Source: Pseudomonas sp. sp1636 (GTDB lineage Bacteria > Pseudomonadota > Gammaproteobacteria > Pseudomonadales > Pseudomonadaceae). From it: 64,000 nucleotides of DNA. The stretch lies in contig NZ_JARRAB010000011.1 of the NCBI RefSeq assembly GCF_030376615.1, positions 100,999-164,998 of the forward strand, in the 5' to 3' direction. The notes under the pieces are model-generated. The model did not search any database and was not told where the DNA came from. It saw nothing but the letters and a program-made list of their open reading frames with translations. Below, in pieces: positions 46,138-55,357 of the stretch. A program made the translations under genes and the position numbers. Position 1 is the stretch's first letter, and each line of letters begins with the position of its first letter.

Positions 46138-47316
46138 TTATGATAACCCTAAAAATTCAGCCTCAGAAGCATTAATATACTCCATAACAGTCTTACCCTT
46201 ATAGTCTTTAAGTTCAGGCCTAGCACCTTTTTTTAGCAAAAATCGAACCATTTCTGAATTATTATTCTTCAATGAAAAATCCTTTGCATACATTAGAACC
46301 GTAGTGCCGTTATAGTTAACATCATTCACATCAGCACCATTGTCCAGAAGCCACTCAACCAAATCTAGACGCCCGTGATAAGCAGCGACAATGATTGGAG
46401 ACCAACCGTTCCTGTTCCTGTCACTTACGCCAAGCATTTTTAAAATACATTCAGAAAGATCCGCTACATCCATACTAGGCAATATCGAAATTTGCGAATC
46501 GAAATCGTCAAAAATTAACTCAACATCATAATCAATTGTCGCAACAACAAAACGATCATCTAAATATTCAACAACAGTCCCAGAAGGCGCTTCTGATTTT
46601 CTGTCGCTGATCAAAACATCCGAAATTGCTTTCCCATTAAAGTTTAACAACTGATAAGGTCTAAAACTATATGCATAAACCTGCCTCTGAATTTGCCATG
46701 CTGTCTTCCTAAGATCTATGCTCAATTTCGAAAAATCAACGGATTGCTTAGCAAAATATGATGACATAGTCGCAGGCTGAGGCCTCGCTATAATTTCATT
46801 ATCACTGATAAGAAGCGAAAAATTTTCTTCGAGTAATAATTTGGAAGCTTCTATATACTTTCTATAGCAGTCCTGACTTCTATCTGAACGATTAAGAATA
46901 AACGACTTCTGAGCAATAACATCTCCGGTATCTATCCCACGATCTATTCTATGTAGAGTAACACCAGAGGACTGATCACCATAAATAATCGGCCACACCG
47001 AAGTATACATACCCTTATACTTCGGAAGAAGGGAAAAATGAATATTATAGATTTTACTTGTCTGTATTTTTTCAGGCCTGACAATTTTATCGAACTCTAA
47101 AGACAGAAAAATATCAACATCTAAGTCATACACCTCCTCGAGAGTTTTAATGCTCACCTTATTACTTTTTGCAAAACCAAGAAGTGAACGCTGCCACCCA
47201 TCCTCACCTGTATCATTCGCGTTAACAATGGCAATTATTTCATTTCTGTCGAAATACTTTAATGCTAATTCAAGACCATGAACGGCAATATTGTTTTTAC
47301 CAGCAATAACAATCAC
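46138..47316 (-). CDS. Sugar N-formyltransferase with C-terminal ankyrin repeats (QdtF-like)
   Basis: A 392-residue protein. The N-terminal formyltransferase domain has the catalytic Asn91, His93 and Asp129 ([22 protein letters not shown]), using N10-formyl-tetrahydrofolate. Residues about 310-385 form ankyrin repeats ([39 protein letters not shown]). This fusion is known from Providencia alcalifaciens QdtF, where the ankyrin part binds a dTDP-Qui3N molecule. It should make dTDP-3-formamido-3,6-dideoxyhexose. GTG start overlaps the upstream stop (GTGA). AT-rich codon use, lower in GC than the flanking rml genes. Confidence 0.88.
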   Translation of the reverse strand: MIVIAGKNNIAVHGLELALKYFDRNEIIAIVNANDTGEDGWQRSLLGFAKSNKVSIKTLEEVYDLDVDIFLSLEFDKIVRPEKIQTSKIYNIHFSLLPKYKGMYTSVWPIIYGDQSSGVTLHRIDRGIDTGDVIAQKSFILNRSDRSQDCYRKYIEASKLLLEENFSLLISDNEIIARPQPATMSSYFAKQSVDFSKLSIDLRKTAWQIQRQVYAYSFRPYQLLNFNGKAISDVLISDRKSEAPSGTVVEYLDDRFVVATIDYDVELIFDDFDSQISILPSMDVADLSECILKMLGVSDRNRNGWSPIIVAAYHGRLDLVEWLLDNGADVNDVNYNGTTVLMYAKDFSLKNNNSEMVRFLLKKGARPELKDYKGKTVMEYINASEAEFLGLS

Positions 47317-47711
47317 TCTATTGCCTCCACAAAATCCCGATAACCTCGAATATAATCACTTTCATCATAATGCTCACTGGCCAGTACCAGCAGCACGCAG
47401 TCGGGACTGAATTCGTGCATTTCATGCCACACCATTGGATTAATAACAATGCCCTTGGTTGGCGAATCTAGCCAGGCTTCGGCTTTTTCAGTGCCATTAT
47501 CCAGTAGCATTTTGCATTTACCGGTGACGCATACTGCTACTTGCTTCAAAGCTTTGTGAGCATGAAAGCCACGGGCCACGCCGGGCTGGGTGCCTAAGAT
47601 GTAGTACACGCGCTTGATGTCGAACGGGACGCTTTTGTTACCTTCCAGTGCGACTAACGAGCCGCGGTCATCGCCCAATTTAAGGAATTCAATCCATTGC
47701 ACCAAATTCAT
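47313..47711 (-). CDS. dTDP-4-keto-6-deoxyglucose 3,4-ketoisomerase (QdtA/FdtA-like)
   Basis: A 132-residue WxcM/FdtA-like cupin. Diagnostic segments: [32 protein letters not shown] (His50, His52), and [21 protein letters not shown]. It moves the keto group from C4 to C3 of dTDP-4-keto-6-deoxyglucose, the step that commits to 3-amino sugars. FdtA and QdtA differ in C4 stereochemistry; this one is left undecided. Confidence 0.9.
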   Translation of the reverse strand: MNLVQWIEFLKLGDDRGSLVALEGNKSVPFDIKRVYYILGTQPGVARGFHAHKALKQVAVCVTGKCKMLLDNGTEKAEAWLDSPTKGIVINPMVWHEMHEFSPDCVLLVLASEHYDESDYIRGYRDFVEAIE

Positions 47712-48580
47712 AGTTTACCCTCCGCCAATTGGAGCAAATACTGCCCATAACTGTTCTTGCTTAATGACAGGCCTATGCGCTGTAGATCTTCGCGATTTAG
47801 CCAACCATTGTTGAAGGCAATTTCTTCGAGGCAAGCGATCTTGTAGCCTTGGCGTTTTTCGATGGTTTCCACAAACAGCCCGGCTTCCAGCAGGCTCTCA
47901 TGGGTTCCGGTGTCCAACCAGGCGAAGCCGCGGCCGAGCAGCTCGACGTTGAGGTCGCCGCGCGTCATATATACTTGGTTGATGCTGGTGATTTCCAGTT
48001 CCCCTCGGTGGGAGGGCGTCACTGCCTTGGCAAGCTGTATGACATCATTATCGTAAAAATACAGCCCCGTTACAGCGTAGTGGGATTTTGGCTGGAGTGG
48101 TTTTTCTTCGATGCTGACGGCTTTGTTGTGTTCATCAAAAGCTACTACGCCGAAGCGTTCTGGGTCTTTCACCTGATAGCCGAATACGGTGGCACCCTTG
48201 CTCCGATTAACCGCCGCCTTAAGCATGGGGCTGAAGCCCTGGCCATAGAAGATGTTATCGCCCAGCACCAAACATACTGGGTCTGACCCAATAAAGTCTT
48301 CACCAATAATAAAGGCTTGAGCAAGGCCGTCTGGGCTAGGCTGCTCGGCATAACTGATATTGATACCAAACTCTAAGCCGTCACCAAGCAGGCGCTGATA
48401 ACCACTGATGTCTTCCGGGGTGCTGATCAGCAGGATGTCGCGGATACCAGCAAGCATCAGAACTGACAGGGGGTAGTAGATCATTGGCTTGTCGTAAATG
48501 GGCAGCAACTGTTTGGAAACGCCCTTGGTGATCGGGTACAGACGGGTGCCGGAGCCACCGGCGAGGAGAATGCCTTTCAT
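47708..48580 (-). CDS. rmlA: Glucose-1-phosphate thymidylyltransferase
   Basis: A 290-residue nucleotidyltransferase: [20 protein letters not shown] contains the GGSGTR nucleotide-binding loop, and [37 protein letters not shown] and [12 protein letters not shown] are family signatures. Makes dTDP-glucose. The ATG at 48580 overlaps the rmlB stop (ATGA); the frame extends upstream through rmlB and was trimmed. rmlC and rmlD are absent here, consistent with a product other than rhamnose. Confidence 0.94.
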   Translation of the reverse strand: MKGILLAGGSGTRLYPITKGVSKQLLPIYDKPMIYYPLSVLMLAGIRDILLISTPEDISGYQRLLGDGLEFGINISYAEQPSPDGLAQAFIIGEDFIGSDPVCLVLGDNIFYGQGFSPMLKAAVNRSKGATVFGYQVKDPERFGVVAFDEHNKAVSIEEKPLQPKSHYAVTGLYFYDNDVIQLAKAVTPSHRGELEITSINQVYMTRGDLNVELLGRGFAWLDTGTHESLLEAGLFVETIEKRQGYKIACLEEIAFNNGWLNREDLQRIGLSLSKNSYGQYLLQLAEGKL

Positions 48581-49719
48581 GTACGGATACATCCTTGTTC
48601 TGTGGTACCAAGGCGTTCGCGCTGATAACTGCCGTCTTGTACATGGCGGCACCATTCGAGGTTGGCCAGATACCATTCGACGGTTTTGCGCAGGCCGGAT
48701 TCAAAGGTTTCCTCTGGAGCCCAGTCCAGTTCTTTTTGAATTTTGCTGGCGTCGATGGCGTAGCGCAGGTCGTGGCCAGGGCGGTCTTGGACATGGGTGA
48801 TGAGGGATTTGTAAGAGTGAGGTTGTTCATTAGGCAGACCTGCGGTCTGCATCGCGGCGAGGTCACCCCTCCTACAATGCTCAACGGTGTCATTTAGCGG
48901 ACGTAGTTGGTCGAGTAAGTCGCAGATGCTATGGACGACCTCGATGTTTTGTTTTTCATTGTGGCCGCCGATGTTATACGTCTCCCCTACTTGGCCTTCG
49001 GTCACTACTTTATAAAGCGCGCGGGCGTGGTCTTCGACGTAAAGCCAGTCACGCACTTGGTTGCCTTTGCCGTAGATCGGTAGAGGTTTGCCATCCAGTG
49101 CGTTGAGAATGACTAACGGGATGAGCTTTTCCGGGAAGTGGTACGGCCCATAGTTGTTCGAACAGTTGGTAATGATTGTCGGCAGACCGTAAGTGCGGCG
49201 CCAGGCGCGCACCAGGTGATCGGAGCTGGCCTTGCTCGCCGAATAAGGCGAGCTGGGTGCATAGGCTGTGGTTTCGCTGAAGAGGTCTTGCGGCCCTTCC
49301 AGATCACCATACACCTCGTCGGTGGAGATGTGATGGAAACGGAAGGCTGCCTTGCGCTGCTCATCCAGCCCTTGCCAGTACTGGCGAGCGGCCTCAAGCA
49401 AGGTGTAGGTGCCGACGATATTGGTGGTTATGAACTCGGCAGGGCCATCGATGGAGCGGTCGACATGGGACTCTGCTGCCAGGTGCATGATGGCATCCGG
49501 CTGGTGCTCACAAAATACGCGATCCAGTTCAGCACGGTCGCAGATATCGACCTGTTCGAAGGCGTAACGCAGGCTGTCGCTGACCATCTCAAGCGACTCA
49601 AGATTGCCGGCGTAGGTTAGTTTATCGAGGTTAACGACCCGATCACTGGTATTAGCAATGACGTGGCGCACGACTGCCGAGCCGATAAATCCGGCACCGC
49701 CGGTGATGAGGATTTTCAT
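48577..49719 (-). CDS. rmlB: dTDP-glucose 4,6-dehydratase with a REP-derived insertion
   Basis: A 380-residue SDR enzyme. [20 protein letters not shown] binds NAD; the TDE triplet is in [11 protein letters not shown] and YxxxK in [12 protein letters not shown]. It forms dTDP-4-keto-6-deoxyglucose. Family members are about 355-360 residues. The extra 20-odd residues lie between QLRPLND and [18 protein letters not shown] and are encoded by a family A REP (48834-48878), giving [15 protein letters not shown]. The frame is intact, so a longer loop is tolerated or the enzyme is impaired. Confidence 0.92.
   Translation of the reverse strand: MKILITGGAGFIGSAVVRHVIANTSDRVVNLDKLTYAGNLESLEMVSDSLRYAFEQVDICDRAELDRVFCEHQPDAIMHLAAESHVDRSIDGPAEFITTNIVGTYTLLEAARQYWQGLDEQRKAAFRFHHISTDEVYGDLEGPQDLFSETTAYAPSSPYSASKASSDHLVRAWRRTYGLPTIITNCSNNYGPYHFPEKLIPLVILNALDGKPLPIYGKGNQVRDWLYVEDHARALYKVVTEGQVGETYNIGGHNEKQNIEVVHSICDLLDQLRPLNDTVEHCRRGDLAAMQTAGLPNEQPHSYKSLITHVQDRPGHDLRYAIDASKIQKELDWAPEETFESGLRKTVEWYLANLEWCRHVQDGSYQRERLGTTEQGCIRT
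48834..48878 (-). repeat. REP family A inserted in the rmlB coding sequence
   Basis: On the minus strand: TTGTAGGAGGGGTGACCTCG followed by CCGCGATGC, matching TTGTAGGAGGGCCGACCTCG in the RAYT-flanking copies except at two positions, then the hairpin GCAGACC GCA GGTCTGC. Unlike the other copies it is intragenic and read in frame. Confidence 0.8.
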
Positions 49720-49733
49720 GAATGATTACAAGC

Positions 49734-50759
49734 CTATTTCAAGAAGCTGATGTACCAGGGCATCGCCCGTTCGATACCTGCCTGAATATCGAACTGTGGG
49801 GCATAGCCGAGTAAACGCTCTGCCTTGCCAACATCAGCCTGTGAGTGGCGAACATCGCCGGTGCGGAAATCGCGATATACCGGAGCTTTGGCGTAACTCA
49901 CGCCGTTATTGGCTAGGCTTTGCTTGATCGCCGCAAACAATTGATTGAGATCGGTGCGCCCACCTACTGCCACGTTGTATATCTGATTGCGCGCCGCCAG
50001 GTTGTCGCTAGTTGCTGCCAATAAATTGGCCTGCACTGTGTTGTCGATAAAGCAGAAGTCGCGGCTGGTTTCACCGTCACCATTAATGAACACGTCTTCG
50101 CCGTTGATCATGGCAGCGGTCCACTTGGGGATGACCGCAGCATAGGCGCCGTCTGGATCCTGGCGTTTACCGAATACGTTAAAGTAGCGCAAGCCGGTGG
50201 TATTGAAACCGTAGGTTTTGGCGAAGACGTCGGCATAGAGTTCGTTGACGTACTTGGTCACGGCATACGGCGATAGCGGTTTACCGATGATGTCTTCTAC
50301 TTTGGGTAGGCCAGGGTGATCACCGTAGGTGGAGCTTGAGGCGGCGTAGGTGAAGCTTTTCACCTCAGCATCACGGGCGGCGACCAACATGTTAAGAAAG
50401 CCGCTGATATTGGTGTCGTTGGTGGTTATCGGGTCGGCGATAGAACGCGGAACAGAACCCAGAGCGGCCTGATGGAGGACATAATCAACGCCTTCACAGG
50501 CCTTTTGACAGGCTTGCAGGTTGCGGATGTCGCCTTCGATAAAGTCAAAGCGCTGCCATTCTTCGGCGGTGACGAGGAATTGAACTTCGTCGAGATTACG
50601 CTGGTGACCGGTGGCGAAGTTATCCAACCCAATTACATGCTGGCCGAGCTTAAGCAGGGTCTCCAGCAGGTTGGAGCCGATAAAGCCGGCCACGCCAGTG
50701 ATGAGCCAGGTTTTGGGGGTGGTGGGTAGTTCTTGCAACAAAGACTCGTAGGGCGTCAT
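49734..50759 (-). CDS. wbpP: UDP-GlcNAc/UDP-GlcNAcA 4-epimerase, WbpP/TviC-like
   Basis: A 341-residue SDR epimerase, the length of P. aeruginosa O6 WbpP. NAD loop [20 protein letters not shown], Ser in [14 protein letters not shown], and [10 protein letters not shown] as YxxxK. WbpP interconverts UDP-GlcNAc and UDP-GalNAc. With the downstream-adjacent WbpO it yields UDP-GalNAcA. Confidence 0.92.
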   Translation of the reverse strand: MTPYESLLQELPTTPKTWLITGVAGFIGSNLLETLLKLGQHVIGLDNFATGHQRNLDEVQFLVTAEEWQRFDFIEGDIRNLQACQKACEGVDYVLHQAALGSVPRSIADPITTNDTNISGFLNMLVAARDAEVKSFTYAASSSTYGDHPGLPKVEDIIGKPLSPYAVTKYVNELYADVFAKTYGFNTTGLRYFNVFGKRQDPDGAYAAVIPKWTAAMINGEDVFINGDGETSRDFCFIDNTVQANLLAATSDNLAARNQIYNVAVGGRTDLNQLFAAIKQSLANNGVSYAKAPVYRDFRTGDVRHSQADVGKAERLLGYAPQFDIQAGIERAMPWYISFLK

Positions 50760-50835
50760 AGGCTCAATTCTGTTTGTGTGAGGCGGGCCAGTGTGCTCGC
50801 TGCTTTTGAGGGAAAGTTATAGTCGCAATGTTTTC

Positions 50836-50890
50836 GGCTTTGGGGCGGAATTTGTCCGCCTATCGCCGCAGGTCGCGCCTCCCACGGTGT
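50836..50890 (+). repeat. REP family A copy between wbpP and wbpO
   Basis: GGGGCGGAATTTGTCCGCCT ATCGCCGCAGGTCGCGCCTCCCACGG (two blocks) is a family A half with its companion GGCGGA...TCCGCC stem. It fills most of the 133-base gap. Confidence 0.65.
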
Positions 50891-50892
50891 TT

Positions 50893-52170
50893 TTACAGGC
50901 GCAGGTCGGACTCTGCAGCGCTCAGCAGGTACTTAAGGTCATAAAGCACGTGTTCAGCCTTACCGTGCTTACGAATGTTTTCTGCGCCCAGGGCGCGGAA
51001 TTCGTTGTGGGCTACAGCGAGTATTATGCCGTCGTAAGCCTTGAGCGCTGGTTCTGAAATAGGGGTAATTCCATACTCGTATTGCGCTTCTTCGACGCTG
51101 ACCCAAGGGTCGTAGACATCGACCTCGATATTGTAATCCGTCAACTCACGGACAATATCCACCACCTTGGTGTTGCGCAGATCCGGACAGTTTTCCTTGA
51201 AGGTCAGGCCCATTACTAGCACGCGGGCGCCATCGACATGGATGCGGCGCTTAAGCATGCCTTTGATCAGTTGCGACACCACATAAGCGCCCATACTGTC
51301 GTTAAGCCGACGACCTGCCAGGATGATTTCCGGGTGGTAGCCAATACTTTCCGCCTTGTGGGTCAAGTAGTAGGGATCTACGCCAATGCAGTGGCCGCCT
51401 ACCAGGCCGGGGCGGAACGGCAGGAAGTTCCACTTGGTGCCCGCAGCCTCTAGTACCGCTTCGGTGTCGATGCCCATCTTGTTGAAGATCAGCGCTAATT
51501 CGTTGATCAGGGCGATATTCAGGTCGCGCTGGGTGTTCTCAATGACCTTGGCTGCTTCCGCTACCTTAATACTGCTGGCCTTGTGCGTCCCCGCAGTGAT
51601 GATTTGCCGGTACAGTGCATCGACCAATTCGGCGACCTCCGGCGTAGAGCCGGAAGTAACTTTCTTGATCGTAGTAACGCGGTGCTCTTTGTCCCCCGGA
51701 TTAATGCGCTCGGGGCTGTAGCCGGCGAAAAAATCCACATTGAACTTGAGACCGGATACCTGCTCCAGCACCGGCACGCAGTCTTCCTCGGTGGCGCCGG
51801 GATAGACAGTCGATTCGTAAATGACGATGTCGCCCTTCTTTAGAACCTTGCCGATGGTTTGCGAGGCCTTGATAAGGGGGGTGAGATCAGGCTTCTTATG
51901 CTCGTCGATTGGGGTTGGCACTGTGACGATGAACGTATTACAGCTCTTCAGATAAGCAATATCGGCACTGTACGCAAGTTGCGTAGCTTGTTTGAGTTCT
52001 TCATCACTGACTTCCAGCGTGGCGTCATGACCAGCCTGAAGTGCATCGATACGCGCTTGATTGATATCAAACCCGACAACCTTTTGGTGCTTGCCGAATT
52101 CAACAGCCAAGGGAAGGCCCACATAACCCAACCCAATTACCGCGAGTTTGACTCCTTGCAATTTGAGCAT
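50893..52170 (-). CDS. wbpO: UDP-N-acetyl-D-galactosamine dehydrogenase, WbpO/TviB-like
   Basis: A 425-residue UDP-glucose dehydrogenase-family enzyme. NAD loop [20 protein letters not shown]; the catalytic Cys near residue 259 is in [13 protein letters not shown]. It oxidises UDP-GalNAc (or UDP-GlcNAc) to the uronic acid. The ATG at 52170 has GGAA upstream and starts MLKLQGVK; the frame runs 11 codons further upstream. Confidence 0.92.
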   Translation of the reverse strand: MLKLQGVKLAVIGLGYVGLPLAVEFGKHQKVVGFDINQARIDALQAGHDATLEVSDEELKQATQLAYSADIAYLKSCNTFIVTVPTPIDEHKKPDLTPLIKASQTIGKVLKKGDIVIYESTVYPGATEEDCVPVLEQVSGLKFNVDFFAGYSPERINPGDKEHRVTTIKKVTSGSTPEVAELVDALYRQIITAGTHKASSIKVAEAAKVIENTQRDLNIALINELALIFNKMGIDTEAVLEAAGTKWNFLPFRPGLVGGHCIGVDPYYLTHKAESIGYHPEIILAGRRLNDSMGAYVVSQLIKGMLKRRIHVDGARVLVMGLTFKENCPDLRNTKVVDIVRELTDYNIEVDVYDPWVSVEEAQYEYGITPISEPALKAYDGIILAVAHNEFRALGAENIRKHGKAEHVLYDLKYLLSAAESDLRL

Positions 52171-52280
52171 TTTTATTTCCAATCTAAAGAACCACCCATT
52201 CACTAGTCACATGCATACATAAAGACTAGAAAGCATAAGAACTGCCTAGCGAGAAAAAGCAACGACCGACCAACTCCGAG

Positions 52281-52724
52281 TCACTTAACCCACCAAACCT
52301 TCAGCAAAAGATTCTTGGTAAAACCATCACGTACATTATCGGCGTATGAAATGGCAACAACAGCATCCCCCTTCTTATAAGTCGTGTACTTTATAAGCTG
52401 AGGATTATCAGCCTCAGTCCTAGCATAACCCTCACCGAGGAGTATTGGAGAGATAGAACCATCTACCTCCTCATAAGTAGCATCATCAAACTCAAACGCA
52501 TACGTAATAACATCTTTATCCTTCCACTTACTTTCAACCACAGCAACCGGACTCCTACTAAAATCAAGCCCTGCGCCTCCAGGTAGATAAAGCGTTGTAC
52601 TAGTTTCAGTATTTCGTACCTCAGAGGCTAAACTTGGCGACTCAAGTGTTTCAGGCTTACTAGAGTTATCACAACCGACCAACACCATTAGACCTAGACC
52701 GCTTGCGACCATTTGCTTCCACAT
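52281..52724 (-). CDS. Hypothetical lipoprotein in the O-antigen operon
   Basis: A 147-residue protein with a lipoprotein signal: hydrophobic stretch and lipobox LVGC with Cys18. The next residue is Asp19, which in E. coli retains lipoproteins in the inner membrane. No domain was recognised in the mature part. It lies between the Wzz-like gene and wbpO, with AAGGGAA upstream of its ATG. AT-rich. A role near the inner-membrane assembly proteins is conceivable but inferred. Confidence 0.75.
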   Translation of the reverse strand: MWKQMVASGLGLMVLVGCDNSSKPETLESPSLASEVRNTETSTTLYLPGGAGLDFSRSPVAVVESKWKDKDVITYAFEFDDATYEEVDGSISPILLGEGYARTEADNPQLIKYTTYKKGDAVVAISYADNVRDGFTKNLLLKVWWVK

Positions 52725-52754
52725 ACCGTTATTCCCTTTAATATTTATTACAAC

Positions 52755-54302
52755 TTAGCTACGTTTGCGCTGACGGATTGAATCCATCAGCAGACTGTAG
52801 AACAGGCTGGTGAATATAGTCAGAATCATCAGTGCTGCGAATATTTTTAAATCTCGCGAACTGACCAAGCCAACTTTAGCTACGTCGAACGAGCCACCCT
52901 GAGGATCAATTAATTGACTGATATTACCGGCGACCTGCTTGCCCTGCTTTTCATACATACGCACCATAACACGGGTGTACTCACGCAGGTTATCCAACAC
53001 AATAGGAAGTTGCTCTTTAACGACTTTTACATAAGAATCACGCAATTCGTTTGCCTGCGTTTCTTCTCCGCCAAAAGTTCCAAGAATGCGTTGGATGTCG
53101 GCAACCTGCTGCTGGATATCAATGGCCTTGTACTCATAGTCCAAGACATCCTGGGTCAACTTTTGGCGAAACTCAAGATCACTGCCTTGACGGGAAACTT
53201 CCAACAGACGGTCAAGAAAAGCATCGCCCAGCTGTGGTGCCATGTTGTTCTGCGCACCGCTAGCCGTGTTGTTTGTTGATACATTGTTAGCATCCTTACT
53301 GTAACTGCCTAACGCATTACGTATGGCTTGAGCGCGCAACTGCCACATTGCTTCCTCTTGCTGCAGGTCGCCCAAGCGGCGTGAATAATAAAGCTCGACT
53401 ACCTGGGGGTTTCGCGAAATACCTAGCTCTTTGATGGGGTCGATGATCTGACGGATGTCGTACTGGGCTACATCGTCAATGGCCTTGTCGAGATCGGCCA
53501 AGGTGAAACCACTTTCATCATCGATCAAGGTGCTGGCATTCGGCTCGTCCTTCAAGGTTTGAATATTGCCGCGTACCAACTTAATACTGTTGAGCAGCAG
53601 GTCTATGCCCAGTAGGTAGTCGAGGTTCTCGAAGCGTTCTTTATTAAAGATGCGTTCGGAATATACCGGGATGCTGGGCTTGAGCACGCCTTGTTCATTG
53701 ATGGCACGGTTGGCCCAGACCTGGGCAATGTCCAGCAACACTTTGTTGGCCACAACCTCCGGCAGGCTGTGCTTCTCCAGCAACTGCAGGCTGATGCTCA
53801 CGTTGCTGCTACGTGCGGCTTTGAGTTCCGTAGTCATGTTTACTTGCAGATCGGCAATTTCTGCAGTGCTGAGCTTTTTATCGTTCAGACGCGCCTCATA
53901 CTTACTGCGAATCAGCGCGTAGTCTGGCGCATAAGGCTGGATATTAACGCCACGACGGAAGTCATCGAGTTTTAAGCCCTGCTCTTCCAGTTGGTTTTCC
54001 AAGTAGACACGGTTGAGCACCGCAGGGTTGATAATATCGCTCATCAGAAAGAGCGAGCCGTTGGGGAAGGTTCCCATACTCAAACCTTCAAAATTGAGGT
54101 CGAACACAGCACTATAACGCACAGTTTTTGCACTAGTGAAATAGCTGACTGCGATATAGCTGCAGTAAAGCGCAAATACCATTAGCAGGGCGGTCACCAC
54201 CCGGGATCGCGCAGCCCAGACGCGCATCATCAACTCGCCCAAGTCGATATCACCACTGCTGTGGTGAACAGCCTCGCTGGGGATTCTCACATTTGAATTC
54301 AC
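52755..54302 (-). CDS. Wzz-like polysaccharide co-polymerase, unusually long
   Basis: A 515-residue protein with an N-terminal membrane helix (about 36-56, VVTALLMVFALYCSYIAVSYF), a long helical periplasmic domain and a C-terminal helix (about 485-505, LKIFAALMILTIFTSLFYSLL). Polysaccharide co-polymerases share this two-helix plan, but typical O-antigen Wzz proteins are 320-440 residues and this one shows little resemblance to the two Wzz proteins at 57899 and 61748. The start is GTG with GGAG upstream. It is the first gene after the ops element. Confidence 0.75.
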   Translation of the reverse strand: MNSNVRIPSEAVHHSSGDIDLGELMMRVWAARSRVVTALLMVFALYCSYIAVSYFTSAKTVRYSAVFDLNFEGLSMGTFPNGSLFLMSDIINPAVLNRVYLENQLEEQGLKLDDFRRGVNIQPYAPDYALIRSKYEARLNDKKLSTAEIADLQVNMTTELKAARSSNVSISLQLLEKHSLPEVVANKVLLDIAQVWANRAINEQGVLKPSIPVYSERIFNKERFENLDYLLGIDLLLNSIKLVRGNIQTLKDEPNASTLIDDESGFTLADLDKAIDDVAQYDIRQIIDPIKELGISRNPQVVELYYSRRLGDLQQEEAMWQLRAQAIRNALGSYSKDANNVSTNNTASGAQNNMAPQLGDAFLDRLLEVSRQGSDLEFRQKLTQDVLDYEYKAIDIQQQVADIQRILGTFGGEETQANELRDSYVKVVKEQLPIVLDNLREYTRVMVRMYEKQGKQVAGNISQLIDPQGGSFDVAKVGLVSSRDLKIFAALMILTIFTSLFYSLLMDSIRQRKRS

Positions 54303-54457
54303 GACAACTCCATTGCAATGTAGGCGCCTAATAGGGCGCAGATAAAATGTGGATGGTGCGATTTATTGTGTGGTGTAACTGCGACTTTACACATCTTAGC
54401 CGTCCGCGGGAGACGCCGATTTGCTGAGCCCAAAGCCTCCAGCAAGCAACACCAGGC

Positions 54458-54468
54458 ACGCTACCGCC
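54458..54468 (-). promoter_or_regulatory. ops (JUMPstart) element for RfaH
   Basis: The minus strand reads GGGGCGGTAGCGTGCCTGG; the core GGCGGTAGCGT is the ops sequence that recruits RfaH to paused RNA polymerase. It lies about 155 bases upstream of the first O-antigen gene and about 100 bases after the rfaH stop. The rest of 54303-54566 shows no gene. Confidence 0.85.
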
Positions 54469-54566
54469 CCAAGATTTACCGTTGGTTTCCTGAGAACGTC
54501 ACAATCATCAAGTTTTACTGGCGTTGCCAGGGTGTAACCTTTATCTCAGCCCGCGCCGAGGCATAT

Positions 54567-55088
54567 TCAGTTCTTGACAATGCTCATCAGCGGCATGCTG
54601 ATCTGCTGCTGACGGTTGAGCATATTGAGCAGTAGTATCACCCGCTGCTCGCCGTCCATGGCGACGAAGATGGCGTCCAGTTCGGCAAAGCCACCCTCGG
54701 TAATGCGCACGCTATCCCCAGACTCGAGAGCCGGTGTAACGGTTGCTGCCGTGCGTTGCTGCAGGCGCGCAATCAGGCTGTTGTCGAGTGGTAGGGGCAT
54801 ACCGCCAAAACCCACGATGCGGTTGACCCCACGGGTCGAACGCAGGGGTGCCCAATTGGCATCGGCTGCCAGCTGAATGAATAGATAACCGGGGAACAGC
54901 GATTCGACGATGATTTGCCGTCGGCCACGCACTATCCGTTCGCAGCTATGCTGCGGCCGATAGCAGGTGTAGCCCTGGCGTAGCAGGTTCTCTTCTGCAC
55001 GCTCATCCTGGCGAGGCTTGCAGTGCACGAGGTACCAGGCCGGGGCCGTGCCTGCAATGCTGATGGTATTCGTAGCGCTTACATTCAT
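54567..55088 (-). CDS. rfaH: Transcription antiterminator RfaH
   Basis: A 173-residue NusG paralogue. AWYLVHCKPRQDERAEENLL and QGYTCYRPQH are the RfaH N-terminal (NGN) signature; FPGYLFIQL and a KOW-like C-terminal domain follow (GDSVRITEGGFAELDAIF). It joins elongating polymerase at ops sites and suppresses Rho termination in long surface-polysaccharide operons. The ATG at 55088 was preferred to a TTG at 55103. It immediately precedes the operon whose ops element it should bind. Confidence 0.92.
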   Translation of the reverse strand: MNVSATNTISIAGTAPAWYLVHCKPRQDERAEENLLRQGYTCYRPQHSCERIVRGRRQIIVESLFPGYLFIQLAADANWAPLRSTRGVNRIVGFGGMPLPLDNSLIARLQQRTAATVTPALESGDSVRITEGGFAELDAIFVAMDGEQRVILLLNMLNRQQQISMPLMSIVKN

Positions 55089-55103
55089 ATGGATAACAAG
55101 CAA

Positions 55104-55357
55104 ATCGGTGCAACATCTGCAGACCGACAGTTCACTCCTGTTTGCAGCTGGCCTAGTTGAGCCGGTTGCAGGATTCGTTTCAGCCTAGCCAACCGCTGGG
55201 ATGGATAGGAAGGACTTTGGGGCGTTGAGGCCACATTTATATGTGTAGTCAGGTGCTGGTTATGTGGCGGCCTGTTGGATCGCCAGACAGTAGCCGTTCC
55301 CTACGGCTTACTGCATTTCTCCCATCCATGTGGGTCACAAGCCGGCTCCTACAATAA
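55104..55357. other. Gap with REP-like remnant
   Basis: No gene seen. A short hairpin (AGTAGCCGT...ACGGCTTACT, about 55288-55312) and a degenerate REP-like end (CCATCCATGTGGGTCACAAG then CCGGCTCCTACAA, about 55324-55355) are present; a related CCACATCCATGTGGATCACG lies near 29045. Confidence 0.5.
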
